The notes beneath the pieces are model-generated. The model was given only the letters and a program-made list of their open reading frames with translations. It made no database searches and was not told where the DNA came from. The position numbers and the translations under genes were made by a program. Below are positions 33,667-41,542 of a stretch of 44,615 nt of DNA, piece after piece. Every line of letters starts with the position of its first letter. The stretch's first letter is position 1. The DNA lies in the NCBI GenBank assembly GCA_964613055.1, contig CAZTGD010000016.1:1-44615 (forward strand), in the 5' to 3' direction. This stretch comes from JAXGMQ01 sp964613055 (lineage in GTDB: Bacteria > Caldisericota > Caldisericia > JAAYUI01).

Positions 33667-34371
33667 CTATGCTGTTACAAATGCTCTGGCCTTGGCAACA
33701 TCCAACTTGATACCGGGGCTTTGTGTGAGGCTGAGTGATATAGACTCGATGAATGCACCCTTCAATGATGCCGGTCTAGCTCTGAGAATCGTTTGAAGCA
33801 AAGTTGTGATGTTTGATACAATCTGATCCTCGGTGAAACTGATCTTTCCAAGCATCACATTCATGTTTGAGAACTTGTTGACCCTGTACTCTATCCTACC
33901 AGCCTTGAACTCGGTTATTGCTTTACCAATATCCATTGTCACTGTACCAGACTTGGGGTTTGGCATGAGTCCTTTTGGACCGAGCAACTTACCAAGACGT
34001 CCAACAGATCCCATCATATCAGGTGTCGCAATGACCAATTCGAAATCAAACCAACCGCTTTTTATCTTCTCTACTGTCTCATCGTCTGCTATGAAATCAG
34101 CGCCAGCATTTTTAGCCTCTGCTTCTTTCTCACCTTTGGCAAATGCGAGTATGCGAATCTTCTTACCCGTACCGGCTGGAAGCGAGACTGTGCCTCTGAT
34201 GTTCTGATCGGCCTGCTTTGGATCAACACCAAGCTTCATGGCTATCTCTATCGTCTCGTCAAACTTGCTTGATTTCAACTCTTTTAGAAGCTTGACAGCC
34301 TCAGAAATCTCATACAGCCTGTCCCTGTCAACCTTCTTTTCGAGCTCTCTTAATCGTTTACCCTTCTTCAT
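33667..34371 (-). CDS. rplA: 50S ribosomal protein L1
   Basis: A 234-residue L1-stalk protein. It carries the family phrases FDETIEIAMKLGVDPKQADQ, RGTVSLPAGTGK, the GRLGKLLGPKGLMPNPKSGTV signature and KAGRIEYRVNK. The second of two adjacent ATGs (34371) is chosen because AAGGAGG then lies five bases upstream; the ATG at 34374 and the longer frame from 34413 are less likely. L1 of other bacteria represses its own operon. It lies between rplK and the rplJ leader. Confidence 0.97.
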   Translation of the reverse strand: MKKGKRLRELEKKVDRDRLYEISEAVKLLKELKSSKFDETIEIAMKLGVDPKQADQNIRGTVSLPAGTGKKIRILAFAKGEKEAEAKNAGADFIADDETVEKIKSGWFDFELVIATPDMMGSVGRLGKLLGPKGLMPNPKSGTVTMDIGKAITEFKAGRIEYRVNKFSNMNVMLGKISFTEDQIVSNITTLLQTILRARPASLKGAFIESISLSLTQSPGIKLDVAKARAFVTA

Positions 34372-34421
34372 CATTGCCTCCTTGCGGTTCAAACGAGTAT
34401 TACTCTCCCGCAATAAATCGT

Positions 34422-34847
34422 TTATGCTTCTATCTCAACACCCATGGACCGAGCGGTGCCTTCGACCACTCTCATGGCTGATTCAATATTGGCTGAGTTG
34501 AGATCTGGCATCTTTATCTTTGCTATCTCCTCAACCTGAGCCTTCGTCATCTTGCCAACCTTCAGTTTGTTAGGTTCACCCGAGCCTGACTTGATCTTGC
34601 AAGCCTTCTTTATAAGTACGGAAGCGGGTGGCGTTTTTGTTATGAAGTCAAAGGATTTGTCTTTGTATATGGTTATAACGACAGGAATAACCATTCCCTG
34701 TTTGTCCTTTGTCTTATCATTGAAGTCCTTACAGAACTGCATGATGTTGATTCCACGCTGTCCGAGTGCCGGCCCAACTGGGGGCGCAGGATTTGCCTGT
34801 CCCGCTGGTATCTGAAGTTTAAGGTATCCGTCTATCTGCTTGGCCAT
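34422..34847 (-). CDS. rplK: 50S ribosomal protein L11
   Basis: A 141-residue protein of the GTPase-associated centre. It shows GYLKLQIPAGQANPAPPVGPALGQRGINIM and the C-terminal rRNA-binding part with KTPPASVLIKKA, TKAQVEEIAKIKMPDLN and the AMRVVEGTARSMG signature. AAGGAGA lies upstream of the ATG with a slightly long spacer. It follows nusG in the usual order. Confidence 0.98.
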   Translation of the reverse strand: MAKQIDGYLKLQIPAGQANPAPPVGPALGQRGINIMQFCKDFNDKTKDKQGMVIPVVITIYKDKSFDFITKTPPASVLIKKACKIKSGSGEPNKLKVGKMTKAQVEEIAKIKMPDLNSANIESAMRVVEGTARSMGVEIEA

Positions 34848-34863
34848 CTATTCATTCTCCTTG

Positions 34864-35397
34864 CTAAATAACCTCTATGTTTACAAAGTCAAGCTCGACT
34901 GGCATTTCCCTGCCAAACATCGAAAGCCTTACCTTTGCCTTTTCTCTCTCATCGTTTATTGATTCAACGACACCTATCATTTCGTTGAATGGTCCACCAA
35001 CTACCCTTATCGAGTCTCCAACCTTGAAGTTGATGTTCGCTTTGGCTTCCTCGAAGCCTACTCGTTCGAGCATCTGATCAACCTCTGGTCCCTGAAGTGG
35101 GAGAGGTTTTCCACCAGAGCCAACAAACCCTATCACTCCAGGAGTATTTCGAACTACATACCAGGACTGGTCTGTCATAACCATCTCCACCAGCACATAA
35201 CCGGGGTATACCTTCTCTGGCAATATCTGCCTCTTACCGTCCTTCAGTTTAACCTGGAAATCCACCGGTACCTCAACCCTGAAGATCAGATCCTCCATGT
35301 TCATGGACTGGACCCTCTGAGTCAGGTTGATCTTGACCTTGTTCTCATATCCGCTGTAGGTGTGAAGTATGTACCAATGTCGCTCGGGAAGGGGCAT
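34864..35397 (-). CDS. nusG: Transcription termination/antitermination factor NusG
   Basis: A 177-residue protein that binds RNA polymerase and links it to Rho or the ribosome. It has the NGN domain (WYILHTYSGYENKV, VYPGYVLVEMVMTDQSWYVVRNTPGV) and the KOW domain (FKVGDSIRVVGGPFNEMIGVV). AAAGGAAAG precedes the ATG. It sits between secE and rplK as usual. Confidence 0.98.
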   Translation of the reverse strand: MPLPERHWYILHTYSGYENKVKINLTQRVQSMNMEDLIFRVEVPVDFQVKLKDGKRQILPEKVYPGYVLVEMVMTDQSWYVVRNTPGVIGFVGSGGKPLPLQGPEVDQMLERVGFEEAKANINFKVGDSIRVVGGPFNEMIGVVESINDEREKAKVRLSMFGREMPVELDFVNIEVI

Positions 35398-35414
35398 CTG
35401 TTGCTATCTTTCCT

Positions 35415-35753
35415 TTATTGATTCGTCTCGGGAGTTGTAGTTTCTACTGGAAATTCCATACCCTCTGGCAAACCAGGTGTAGCTGATTCTTCACCCTCTT
35501 CTGGTGTTTCAGCAGGTCTGTTAGCTTCCATTATAGCTTCGTATTCTTGTCTGGTTCTCTCAGAATCTACAATCCTGTCCTGCATGTATATAAATGCACT
35601 ATCAAAAGCCCAAAGCAAGACTGCCCAAATCATTATGAATCCAACAACTATAGCCAACGCCATTCTCAACCTGCTCCAAGTTGGCCATACAACCTTGGTA
35701 GTGAGTTCATACCAAACATCCGCGAGGAAATTTGATCTCTTTTTCTTTACCAT
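35415..35753 (-). CDS. secE: Preprotein translocase subunit SecE, with C-terminal tail
   Basis: A 112-residue SecE. The amphipathic helix and single membrane helix are clear: FLADVWYELTTKVVWPTW followed by LAIVVGFIMIWAVLLWAF. After the normal end of SecE (about residue 65) an acidic Pro/Thr-rich tail of some 45 residues follows, which the family normally lacks. The start at 35753 has GAGGAGG just upstream; the frame up to 35798 reads through the tRNA gene and is not coding. It starts 12 bp after the tRNA-Trp gene. Confidence 0.95.
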   Translation of the reverse strand: MVKKKRSNFLADVWYELTTKVVWPTWSRLRMALAIVVGFIMIWAVLLWAFDSAFIYMQDRIVDSERTRQEYEAIMEANRPAETPEEGEESATPGLPEGMEFPVETTTPETNQ

Positions 35754-35765
35754 TATCCTCCTCAC

Positions 35766-35841
35766 TGGCAGGTCAGGAGGGACTTGAACCCCCAACACCC
35801 GGTTTTGGAGACCGGTGCTCTACCAATTGAGCTACTGACCT
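35766..35841 (-). tRNA. tRNA-Trp (CCA)
   Basis: A 76-nt tRNA with encoded CCA. The acceptor stem AGGTCAG/CTGACCT, D-arm GCTC/GAGC, anticodon stem CCGGT/ACCGG with loop CTCCAAA (anticodon CCA), and T-arm GGGGG-TTCAAGT-CCCTC are complete. Discriminator is G. It is co-transcribed with secE, the classic bacterial order. Confidence 0.97.
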
Positions 35842-35874
35842 ACTTTCCTGTGCTTGTCTCTCAACGGAAGGTGA

Positions 35875-35902
35875 ATTCTACCATGAAGGGTGGTACTGTC
35901 AA
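35875..35902 (-). promoter_or_regulatory. Promoter of tRNA-Trp/secE operon
   Basis: A perfect TTGACA (35902-35897), a 16-bp spacer and TAGAAT (35880-35875) on the minus strand lie 33 bp before the tRNA 5' end. Confidence 0.75.
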
Positions 35903-35932
35903 GGATTAAGGTTAACCTCTTGCGCATTCAAC

Positions 35933-35960
35933 TTGAATTTGTAGATTGAGGACGTATAAT
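35933..35960 (+). promoter_or_regulatory. M23 peptidase promoter, leaderless type
   Basis: TTGAAT (35933-35938), a 16-bp spacer and a perfect TATAAT (35955-35960) end 8 nt before ATG 35969. Confidence 0.7.
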
Positions 35961-35968
35961 GATTAACA

Positions 35969-36907
35969 ATGGATAGGGGAAGTCTGTTCTTTGATCAGGT
36001 CAAATACAAGAAGATGAAATCAAGAGAGACTAAAAACAAAGCAATGTCAATTGCGCTCATAGCAATATTGAGTGGATGCCTGATACTGGGCGTATTGGCG
36101 TATATAACCCTTCCGGCATGCTTTTCTAACAAGCTAGCCAAGTCTATTATATCCAGTAACGTTGATACAAGTGTGCGGTCAATTGAGATATCTGCAGACA
36201 AATACAGTCAATATGTTGCAACAGCAAAACGCTCAATGGATGTTTCGACTCAGCTACAATCATACGGTCAGTGCATAATCGATAAAAGAATAGAACAACA
36301 GAGGTTGGAAGAAGAAAGACGCAAGCTCGAGGAGCAGACTACCAGTAAAAAAAGTTATGCAGACTCAAAAACAATAACAAAATCAATACCGTCTTCTACG
36401 AAAAAAGGGACTTTTGCCATGGGTGGGGACAACAAACCCGCCTCAATAGACGGCATCGAGAATTTTATACCTGTTACACCAGAAAACCTTGATCCAAATG
36501 GCAACTATGGCATACCTGAGTACTGGCCCGTCCAAGGATGTGAGGTATCCTCAGAGTATGGATACTTGCCTGAGCGAGGCAGATTTCACGCAGGAGTTGA
36601 CCTTGTAGCCGACAAGGGGACGCCCATCTGCGCGGCAGGGGCTGGCAAGGTCATAAGGGTTGCCAATTCCTTTGGCGGGTACGGCATGTGCATTGACATC
36701 CAGCACTCGTCTGGATACATAACCAGATACGGTCACTTGTCAGGTTTTTATGTCTCTGTCGGTGATTTTGTGAATGCGGGCGATTGGATCGGCGCATGTG
36801 GTTCAACCGGTCGCTCAACCTGCCCTCATCTCCACTTTGAAGTTCACAAGGATGGAAGCAGTATGAATCCAGAACACATAAGCCTCAGCTGGACCGGCAA
36901 ACCATAA
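35969..36907 (+). CDS. M23 (LytM-like) peptidase with membrane anchor
   Basis: A 312-residue cell-wall hydrolase or regulator. A short basic cytoplasmic start leads to one membrane helix (MSIALIAILSGCLILGVLAYI, about residues 26-46), then an extracytoplasmic coiled-coil/linker (EQQRLEEERRKLEEQ) and the M23 domain at about 185-305. The zinc site is intact: H207 and D211 in FHAGVDL, and H287/H289 in CPHLHFEV. It should cut peptide cross-links in peptidoglycan. It is monocistronic, starts without a leader, and converges on the acetyltransferase gene with a 15-bp gap. Confidence 0.93.
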   Translation: MDRGSLFFDQVKYKKMKSRETKNKAMSIALIAILSGCLILGVLAYITLPACFSNKLAKSIISSNVDTSVRSIEISADKYSQYVATAKRSMDVSTQLQSYGQCIIDKRIEQQRLEEERRKLEEQTTSKKSYADSKTITKSIPSSTKKGTFAMGGDNKPASIDGIENFIPVTPENLDPNGNYGIPEYWPVQGCEVSSEYGYLPERGRFHAGVDLVADKGTPICAAGAGKVIRVANSFGGYGMCIDIQHSSGYITRYGHLSGFYVSVGDFVNAGDWIGACGSTGRSTCPHLHFEVHKDGSSMNPEHISLSWTGKP

Positions 36908-36922
36908 CCGATTTATTAATAA

Positions 36923-37483
36923 CTACAATGACTTTGATAGCCTGCTTCTTCTGTCATCCCATGATTTCTTGGTCAATCGGAGGACCTTTGTGCCTCCTGT
37001 TTGTGTGCCAAAGGTTGTGAATCCCAAGGAAAGTGCGAGTGAAAGGCTTCGGGTGTTTTTTGGGGTGATATATGTATCCACATAATACAGGTCAGAGCGA
37101 GTAAATATCTCATTTAAAACGAGCGTGCAGGCTTCCTTTCCCAAACCCATCCCCCACATTTTTTTATTGCCTATGAGTATGAACAATTCAGCACGCCTCT
37201 GGGCATCATACACATGCGCAGTAATATCTCCGATGATCTCGCCGTCAACATCAACAGCCCAGACGTAGTCACCATGCTCCATTCTCTTTTTCAGCCATTT
37301 ATGGCACTCTGAAAGAGCACGATTGTATGCCACCTTTTCTGGGATAACTGTCTCAGGGAAACCCATCATGGACAGTATCTGCGGATCAGTCATCCAATGA
37401 GCTCTAATCCTAAGGTCATCCTCAACCAGGGGACGCAACAGAACTAATCCGCCCTGCAGTACCTTTTTCAACTCTGCTGTCAT
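36923..37483 (-). CDS. GNAT-family N-acetyltransferase
   Basis: A 186-residue acetyl-CoA-dependent acetyltransferase. RPLVEDDLRIRAHWMTDP opens the fold, IIGDITAHVYDAQRRAELFILIGNKKMWGMGLGKEA holds the acetyl-CoA loop (G-x-G-x-G/A form as WGMGLGKEA), and the C-terminus ends LALSLGFTTFGT. This is the RimJ/RimL-like subgroup, whose substrates include protein N-termini and amino groups of small molecules; the target here is unknown. The start at 37483 is set by AGGAG eight bases before it; the frame to 37561 is not preferred. A near-perfect 18-bp dyad lies upstream. Confidence 0.87.
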   Translation of the reverse strand: MTAELKKVLQGGLVLLRPLVEDDLRIRAHWMTDPQILSMMGFPETVIPEKVAYNRALSECHKWLKKRMEHGDYVWAVDVDGEIIGDITAHVYDAQRRAELFILIGNKKMWGMGLGKEACTLVLNEIFTRSDLYYVDTYITPKNTRSLSLALSLGFTTFGTQTGGTKVLRLTKKSWDDRRSRLSKSL

Positions 37484-37525
37484 CCAAGTTCTCCTGATTA
37501 CAATAGTAGTACATATACGGATATT

Positions 37526-37543
37526 TACAATATATATTTTGTA
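37526..37543. promoter_or_regulatory. AT-rich 18-bp dyad upstream of the GNAT gene
   Basis: TACAATATATATTTTGTA is a palindrome with eight of nine pairs matching, located about 45 bp upstream of the acetyltransferase start, in its probable promoter. It looks like an operator; the binding protein is unknown. Confidence 0.4.
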
Positions 37544-37697
37544 TCCGAAATGTAAACTCACCTATGCAGAGAAATCAGATTATACAAACTAAATCCAGTT
37601 TTTATATGGAATGTTTTGAAAAATCATATTAATGATACAAATGATAAAAAAGCATATTATCGGTTTATTTACGTGTCTAATTTGCACACCATTATAC

Positions 37698-37729
37698 TTG
37701 CACTTGGGTTCAAGTGGATATACTATAAC
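37698..37729 (+). promoter_or_regulatory. Promoter with inter-element dyad for the HD-ThyX gene group
   Basis: TTGCAC (37698-37703) is followed by overlapping -10 candidates TATACT (37719), TACTAT (37721, 17-bp spacer) and TATAAC (37724, 20-bp spacer). A perfect dyad CACTTG (37701-37706)/CAAGTG (37711-37716) lies between the elements, a position used by MerR-type activators or by repressors. Confidence 0.45.
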
Positions 37730-37770
37730 AGGTACAATTGCACGGTGACTAGTGTAAAAAGGAGGAGTTT

Positions 37771-38325
37771 ATGATATCAAGAAACAAGGCATTGGAGTTA
37801 ATCAAACAAAAGGTGAAAAACAAGAATCTCATCAAACACATGCTGGCTACAGAAGCTATCATGAACGAACTAGCTTTGAAACTTGATGGAGAACAAGAAT
37901 TATGGGGGTTGGCTGGTCTTGTGCATGATGTAGACTATAAAGAAACGGAGAAAACACCAGAGAAACACGGTCTGGTTGGGTCTAATTGGTTGTCTGATCT
38001 GGGATATCCAGATGATGTCATCCATGCTGTATCATGTCACAATGAGATGACAGGCGTGAAAAGAGAGAGCAAGATGGACGATGCTCTATACGCATCAGAT
38101 CCTCTGACCGGTTTGATTGTAGCCAGTGCACTGATTCACCCAGACAAAAAGCTGTCCTCAATTGACGTGCCATTCATAATGAATCGTTTTACAGAAAAAA
38201 GGTTTGCCGCCGGCGCAAACAGAGAACAGATGAAAAGTTGTTCAAACTTCGGAATGGAACTTGAAGAGTTTGTAGGTGTAGGGTTAAAAGCCATGCAGGG
38301 GATATCAAAAGAGCTGGGACTATAG
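37771..38325 (+). CDS. HD-domain (HDIG) metal-dependent phosphohydrolase
   Basis: A 184-residue HD-superfamily hydrolase. The metal and phosphate residues are H23 (IKHMLATE), H52-D53 (LVHDVDY), H66 (EKHGLVG), H90 (VSCHNE) and D109 (YASDPLTG). This is the HDIG form with the usual 180-200 residues, acting on nucleotides or other phosphate esters; the substrate cannot be told. AAGGAGG precedes the ATG. It is the first gene of the co-directional group that continues with thyX seven bases downstream, so a role in nucleotide metabolism is possible. Confidence 0.9.
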   Translation: MISRNKALELIKQKVKNKNLIKHMLATEAIMNELALKLDGEQELWGLAGLVHDVDYKETEKTPEKHGLVGSNWLSDLGYPDDVIHAVSCHNEMTGVKRESKMDDALYASDPLTGLIVASALIHPDKKLSSIDVPFIMNRFTEKRFAAGANREQMKSCSNFGMELEEFVGVGLKAMQGISKELGL

Positions 38326-38332
38326 CAAGTAG

Positions 38333-39778
38333 ATGAAGAGTAGCGACACGAGAATCTCTCTTCTTTCAGCAACAAAAGATCCACAGAGAATATGTACTTT
38401 CTCTGCAAGGGTTTCTTCATTGCCTGGAATATTGACCGATATATATGAGAACACCCCAACAAGCGGTCATCCGGATTCCCTGAGACGTATCATAAGCATG
38501 GGTCATAAATCGGTAGCCGAACATGCTAACTTTTCAATCGCATTTGAAAATGTTTCCGTTTTCGCAGAGCAGTATCTCATTACACACCGTCTTGCATCAT
38601 TCACTGTTAAGTCCAGAAGATATGTTTCACACGCCGATGCTGGCTATGTCATCCCGCTACTGACAGAGGAGGGTGAAAGCAACCTGTGGGGTGACAGTGG
38701 TAAACCATACGTAGGACCTGAGTTCTATGGGCCACTTTCTCAAAGATACATCCACTACACAGAGGGACTCTTCCTAGCTTACAAGAAACTCATCAAACTG
38801 GGCATCCCACAGGAGGATGCACGTTTTGTTCTGCCCTATTCTTTCAAGTCAAATTTCATAATAACAACAAACGCCCGTAACTGGATACACATCATCTACG
38901 ATGCTATTCATGGCAGAGGGGCTAAGTATCCAGAGATCGTGTGGATAGGATCAACCATCAAACGTATGCTTTCAGAAATAGCCCCAGCACTATTTTCTAA
39001 GATTGAATCGTTTGAAGTTGGCCGGTGGCGCGATCGCAATAACATAATCAATAGATTCGGCTCCACATCTAATGATAACAAGTATAAACCCGAGGTTAGA
39101 TTGATCTCGTACACCCCTAATCCCGACAATCTGGTTGCTGTCACAGCGTTGATGACAAGCGCTAACCTAACAGTAGAACAAGCTCAATCTGCAATAACTG
39201 AGGACAATATAGATGACATCATTTCTGAGGTTGTCGACCTAAGACATGCAAGGGAACTTGAGCAGACGAACTTCACATTCCAGTTAGATGGCATGAGTCT
39301 TGCGACACTGACTCACCTGACCAGGCACCGTATACAATCGATCATCATCCCAGAACTAGCAACTCTCAGTAAACATCTTCACGTAATCGAACCCGAGTCG
39401 ATAAAAAACAACACAGAGGCTCATTCTATTTTTGAATCTGTTGTCGATACAAACGAATCATTCAGCAAGGTCATGGACAGATTCAGTGTTGGCTTAGGAA
39501 ACAGAGTGTACACACTATTGTCAGGACAGGCTATTTCCATAGTGACTACTATGAATGCACGTGAATTGATGAACTTCTTTACTCTAAGAGCATGTAACCG
39601 AGCCCAATGGGAGATCCGACATTTCGCAGAGACGATGCTCAATAAACTCAAGGACATCGCTCCACTTATTTTTAAAGAGGCTGGTCCATCTTGTGTCAGA
39701 TTTGGTAAATGCCAAGAAGGTCGCCTTTCTTGCAAAAGAGGTGACGAAATGAGACGAAGATACCTTGGTGAAGGCTGA
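38333..39778 (+). CDS. Tandem-domain flavin-dependent thymidylate synthase-like protein
   Basis: ThyX makes dTMP from dUMP with methylene-tetrahydrofolate and FADH2. This product is 481 residues, about twice a normal ThyX (210-250), and holds two ThyX-like units. The N-terminal unit has HKSVAEHANFSIAFE and then ITHRLASFTVKSRRYV (T84-Y97), keeping the S-x-R-Y half of the signature but with Thr for its first Arg. The C-terminal unit has ELEQTNFTFQLD and TRHRIQSII (R331-S336), keeping RHRxxS but not S-x-R-Y. It ends with a typical ThyX C-terminus (ACNRAQWEIRHFAE, AGPSCVRFGKCQEG). Whether the two half-sites make a working active site is open. Confidence 0.85.
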   Translation: MKSSDTRISLLSATKDPQRICTFSARVSSLPGILTDIYENTPTSGHPDSLRRIISMGHKSVAEHANFSIAFENVSVFAEQYLITHRLASFTVKSRRYVSHADAGYVIPLLTEEGESNLWGDSGKPYVGPEFYGPLSQRYIHYTEGLFLAYKKLIKLGIPQEDARFVLPYSFKSNFIITTNARNWIHIIYDAIHGRGAKYPEIVWIGSTIKRMLSEIAPALFSKIESFEVGRWRDRNNIINRFGSTSNDNKYKPEVRLISYTPNPDNLVAVTALMTSANLTVEQAQSAITEDNIDDIISEVVDLRHARELEQTNFTFQLDGMSLATLTHLTRHRIQSIIIPELATLSKHLHVIEPESIKNNTEAHSIFESVVDTNESFSKVMDRFSVGLGNRVYTLLSGQAISIVTTMNARELMNFFTLRACNRAQWEIRHFAETMLNKLKDIAPLIFKEAGPSCVRFGKCQEGRLSCKRGDEMRRRYLGEG

Positions 39779-39781
39779 TTG

Positions 39782-41542
39782 ATGTATATAAAAATCATTT
39801 CTGACCGATTGAAACAAAATTCTGACTTAGATATAGCAATTACAATCCTCGCAGTCCTTGCACTTGTCGTTCTTGTTATCCAATTCAGGCATCCTCTGGC
39901 TTTGAACATGGATGGTGGATACAATGCATCCAATGTGAAGGCACTGATGGAATTCAGAAGTATGCCTTATCCAGGAATATCTATAATTCCTTTTATGTCA
40001 TCGGCAGTATTTGGATTAATCTTTGGCAGTGCAATGGCTGGTATCAAGATAGTTACTGCAGTATGCATAGTTGCTATAGGATGGTTTATATACAAGTTGC
40101 TGTATAAAGTTACAAATGACAATATTCCATCTTTTGCGGGTTTAATAGGTTGGTGCATATCCCTGGGTCCATTTCTTTACCCTCTTGGCTACCTTAAACA
40201 AACAGTTGCATTGGTATTTATGGTTTATGGACTTATATGTCTTTATTGGATTTATGAGAGTATAGATGTAAGAAAGAATATGATCTTTTGGTTTATCTGC
40301 CTTTTCTGCATACTCTTTTCACATCAGGCGAGTACGATAATTTTCCTCATGTCATCATTCTTGATTTCTGCCATCATGCTTTCCGATTCACAATACAGAT
40401 ATGGTCGAGTCGTCAGTATAGCCTTATGGTCTATCATGGGTTTAGCTATAATGCTAACTCCATGGATAATACCTTTCCTCTCACAGTGGTTTGTTCAACT
40501 CTCACTTGATGGTTACAAGACGATGATAATATCTATTAAAGGATTGTTTTCACATCGTTATCAGTTGCAGGTAGACTTTTCGGGTTTTGATTACCTCCAT
40601 GTTGGCATTGCATTCTTCGGCCTTGCCTGGTCCATAGGCAAATGGAGAAAACTTGCTTTATGGCTGATTGGTTTTGGAATCGTCATATTCTTCGTATCGC
40701 TGTACGCGTGTGAATATGAGTGGCAGATGCGCAACATCCTGACCATGTTTGTTCCCTTATCGATGTGTGTTGGTCTGGGTTTTTACCATCTTGCTAAGTT
40801 GACAGCCAAAAAGAGCCTCTACGTAGCACCGGTTGCAATAACCATGGCTTTGATTGTTTTCGCACTGTCAGGGTATGGAGATACAATTATTAAGACGACT
40901 GCCTTGGCGAGACCCATTATCAGCACTGAGCAATTGGTTGACCTCAACGAATTGCTCAGTAAAAGTGATTTAGAAACTCATGACAACATCTTTGCAAGAC
41001 ATGGATTGAGGTATTGGGTAACATACACTACTGATGAATACTGTGGTGTCCTCTATCGCCACTGGACTGACAACTATCTTGCTGTCAGGATGAGCCGAGG
41101 TGAAGAATCACTACCCGAGGGTAGACCGCCACAAGAAGGTGACTATATACTCATTTCAAAGACAGCTCTGTTCCCATGGGAGTCTTATTCTATTCAGGAG
41201 AACAGACTACAGGCTGAAATACCTTCCAGAGCTTCGGAGTATTTAAGGATTGAGATAAACTCAGTGGACAGCTTTAAACATGTGGATATAATCCTCACAT
41301 CGGTTGATGGTGATCACAAATACACAAACTCATATTCAGACATCACATACGGGAAAAACATACTCGGCTGGTTACTGTCAGATGTCCCCAGAGGAACCTA
41401 CGATGTCCATATTGTTGCTAACGATTTCGAAACTAGCTCTACATCGCTCTACATTGAAGAAAATTTACTTGAGTATTCTGAAGACAGATGGAGTATACTG
41501 ACTGAATCTGATGAATACCTTTTGATGGAGGTTACGCCATGA
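39782..41542 (+). CDS. Polytopic membrane protein, GT-C glycosyltransferase-like
   Basis: A 586-residue protein with about ten or eleven membrane helices in residues 20-370 and a soluble extracytoplasmic C-terminal part of about 210 residues. Its size and layout, and an acidic motif in the first outer loop (LNMDGGYNA), resemble GT-C lipid-dependent glycosyltransferases of the PMT/ArnT class, but I see no decisive signature. ATG 39782 is preferred to TTG 39779; GAAGG lies upstream. It begins just after thyX (39778) and overlaps the next gene by ATGA (41539-41542), so the genes are one transcription unit. Confidence 0.7.
   Translation: MYIKIISDRLKQNSDLDIAITILAVLALVVLVIQFRHPLALNMDGGYNASNVKALMEFRSMPYPGISIIPFMSSAVFGLIFGSAMAGIKIVTAVCIVAIGWFIYKLLYKVTNDNIPSFAGLIGWCISLGPFLYPLGYLKQTVALVFMVYGLICLYWIYESIDVRKNMIFWFICLFCILFSHQASTIIFLMSSFLISAIMLSDSQYRYGRVVSIALWSIMGLAIMLTPWIIPFLSQWFVQLSLDGYKTMIISIKGLFSHRYQLQVDFSGFDYLHVGIAFFGLAWSIGKWRKLALWLIGFGIVIFFVSLYACEYEWQMRNILTMFVPLSMCVGLGFYHLAKLTAKKSLYVAPVAITMALIVFALSGYGDTIIKTTALARPIISTEQLVDLNELLSKSDLETHDNIFARHGLRYWVTYTTDEYCGVLYRHWTDNYLAVRMSRGEESLPEGRPPQEGDYILISKTALFPWESYSIQENRLQAEIPSRASEYLRIEINSVDSFKHVDIILTSVDGDHKYTNSYSDITYGKNILGWLLSDVPRGTYDVHIVANDFETSSTSLYIEENLLEYSEDRWSILTESDEYLLMEVTP

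Noticed and set aside
35754..35798. Longer start for SecE
   Set aside because: It would translate part of the tRNA-Trp gene, and a GAGGAGG site sets the start at 35753.
39421..39933. A 170-codon minus-strand ORF over the thyX end
   Set aside because: It is antisense to the conserved ThyX C-terminus and the start of the next gene, without its own start signal.
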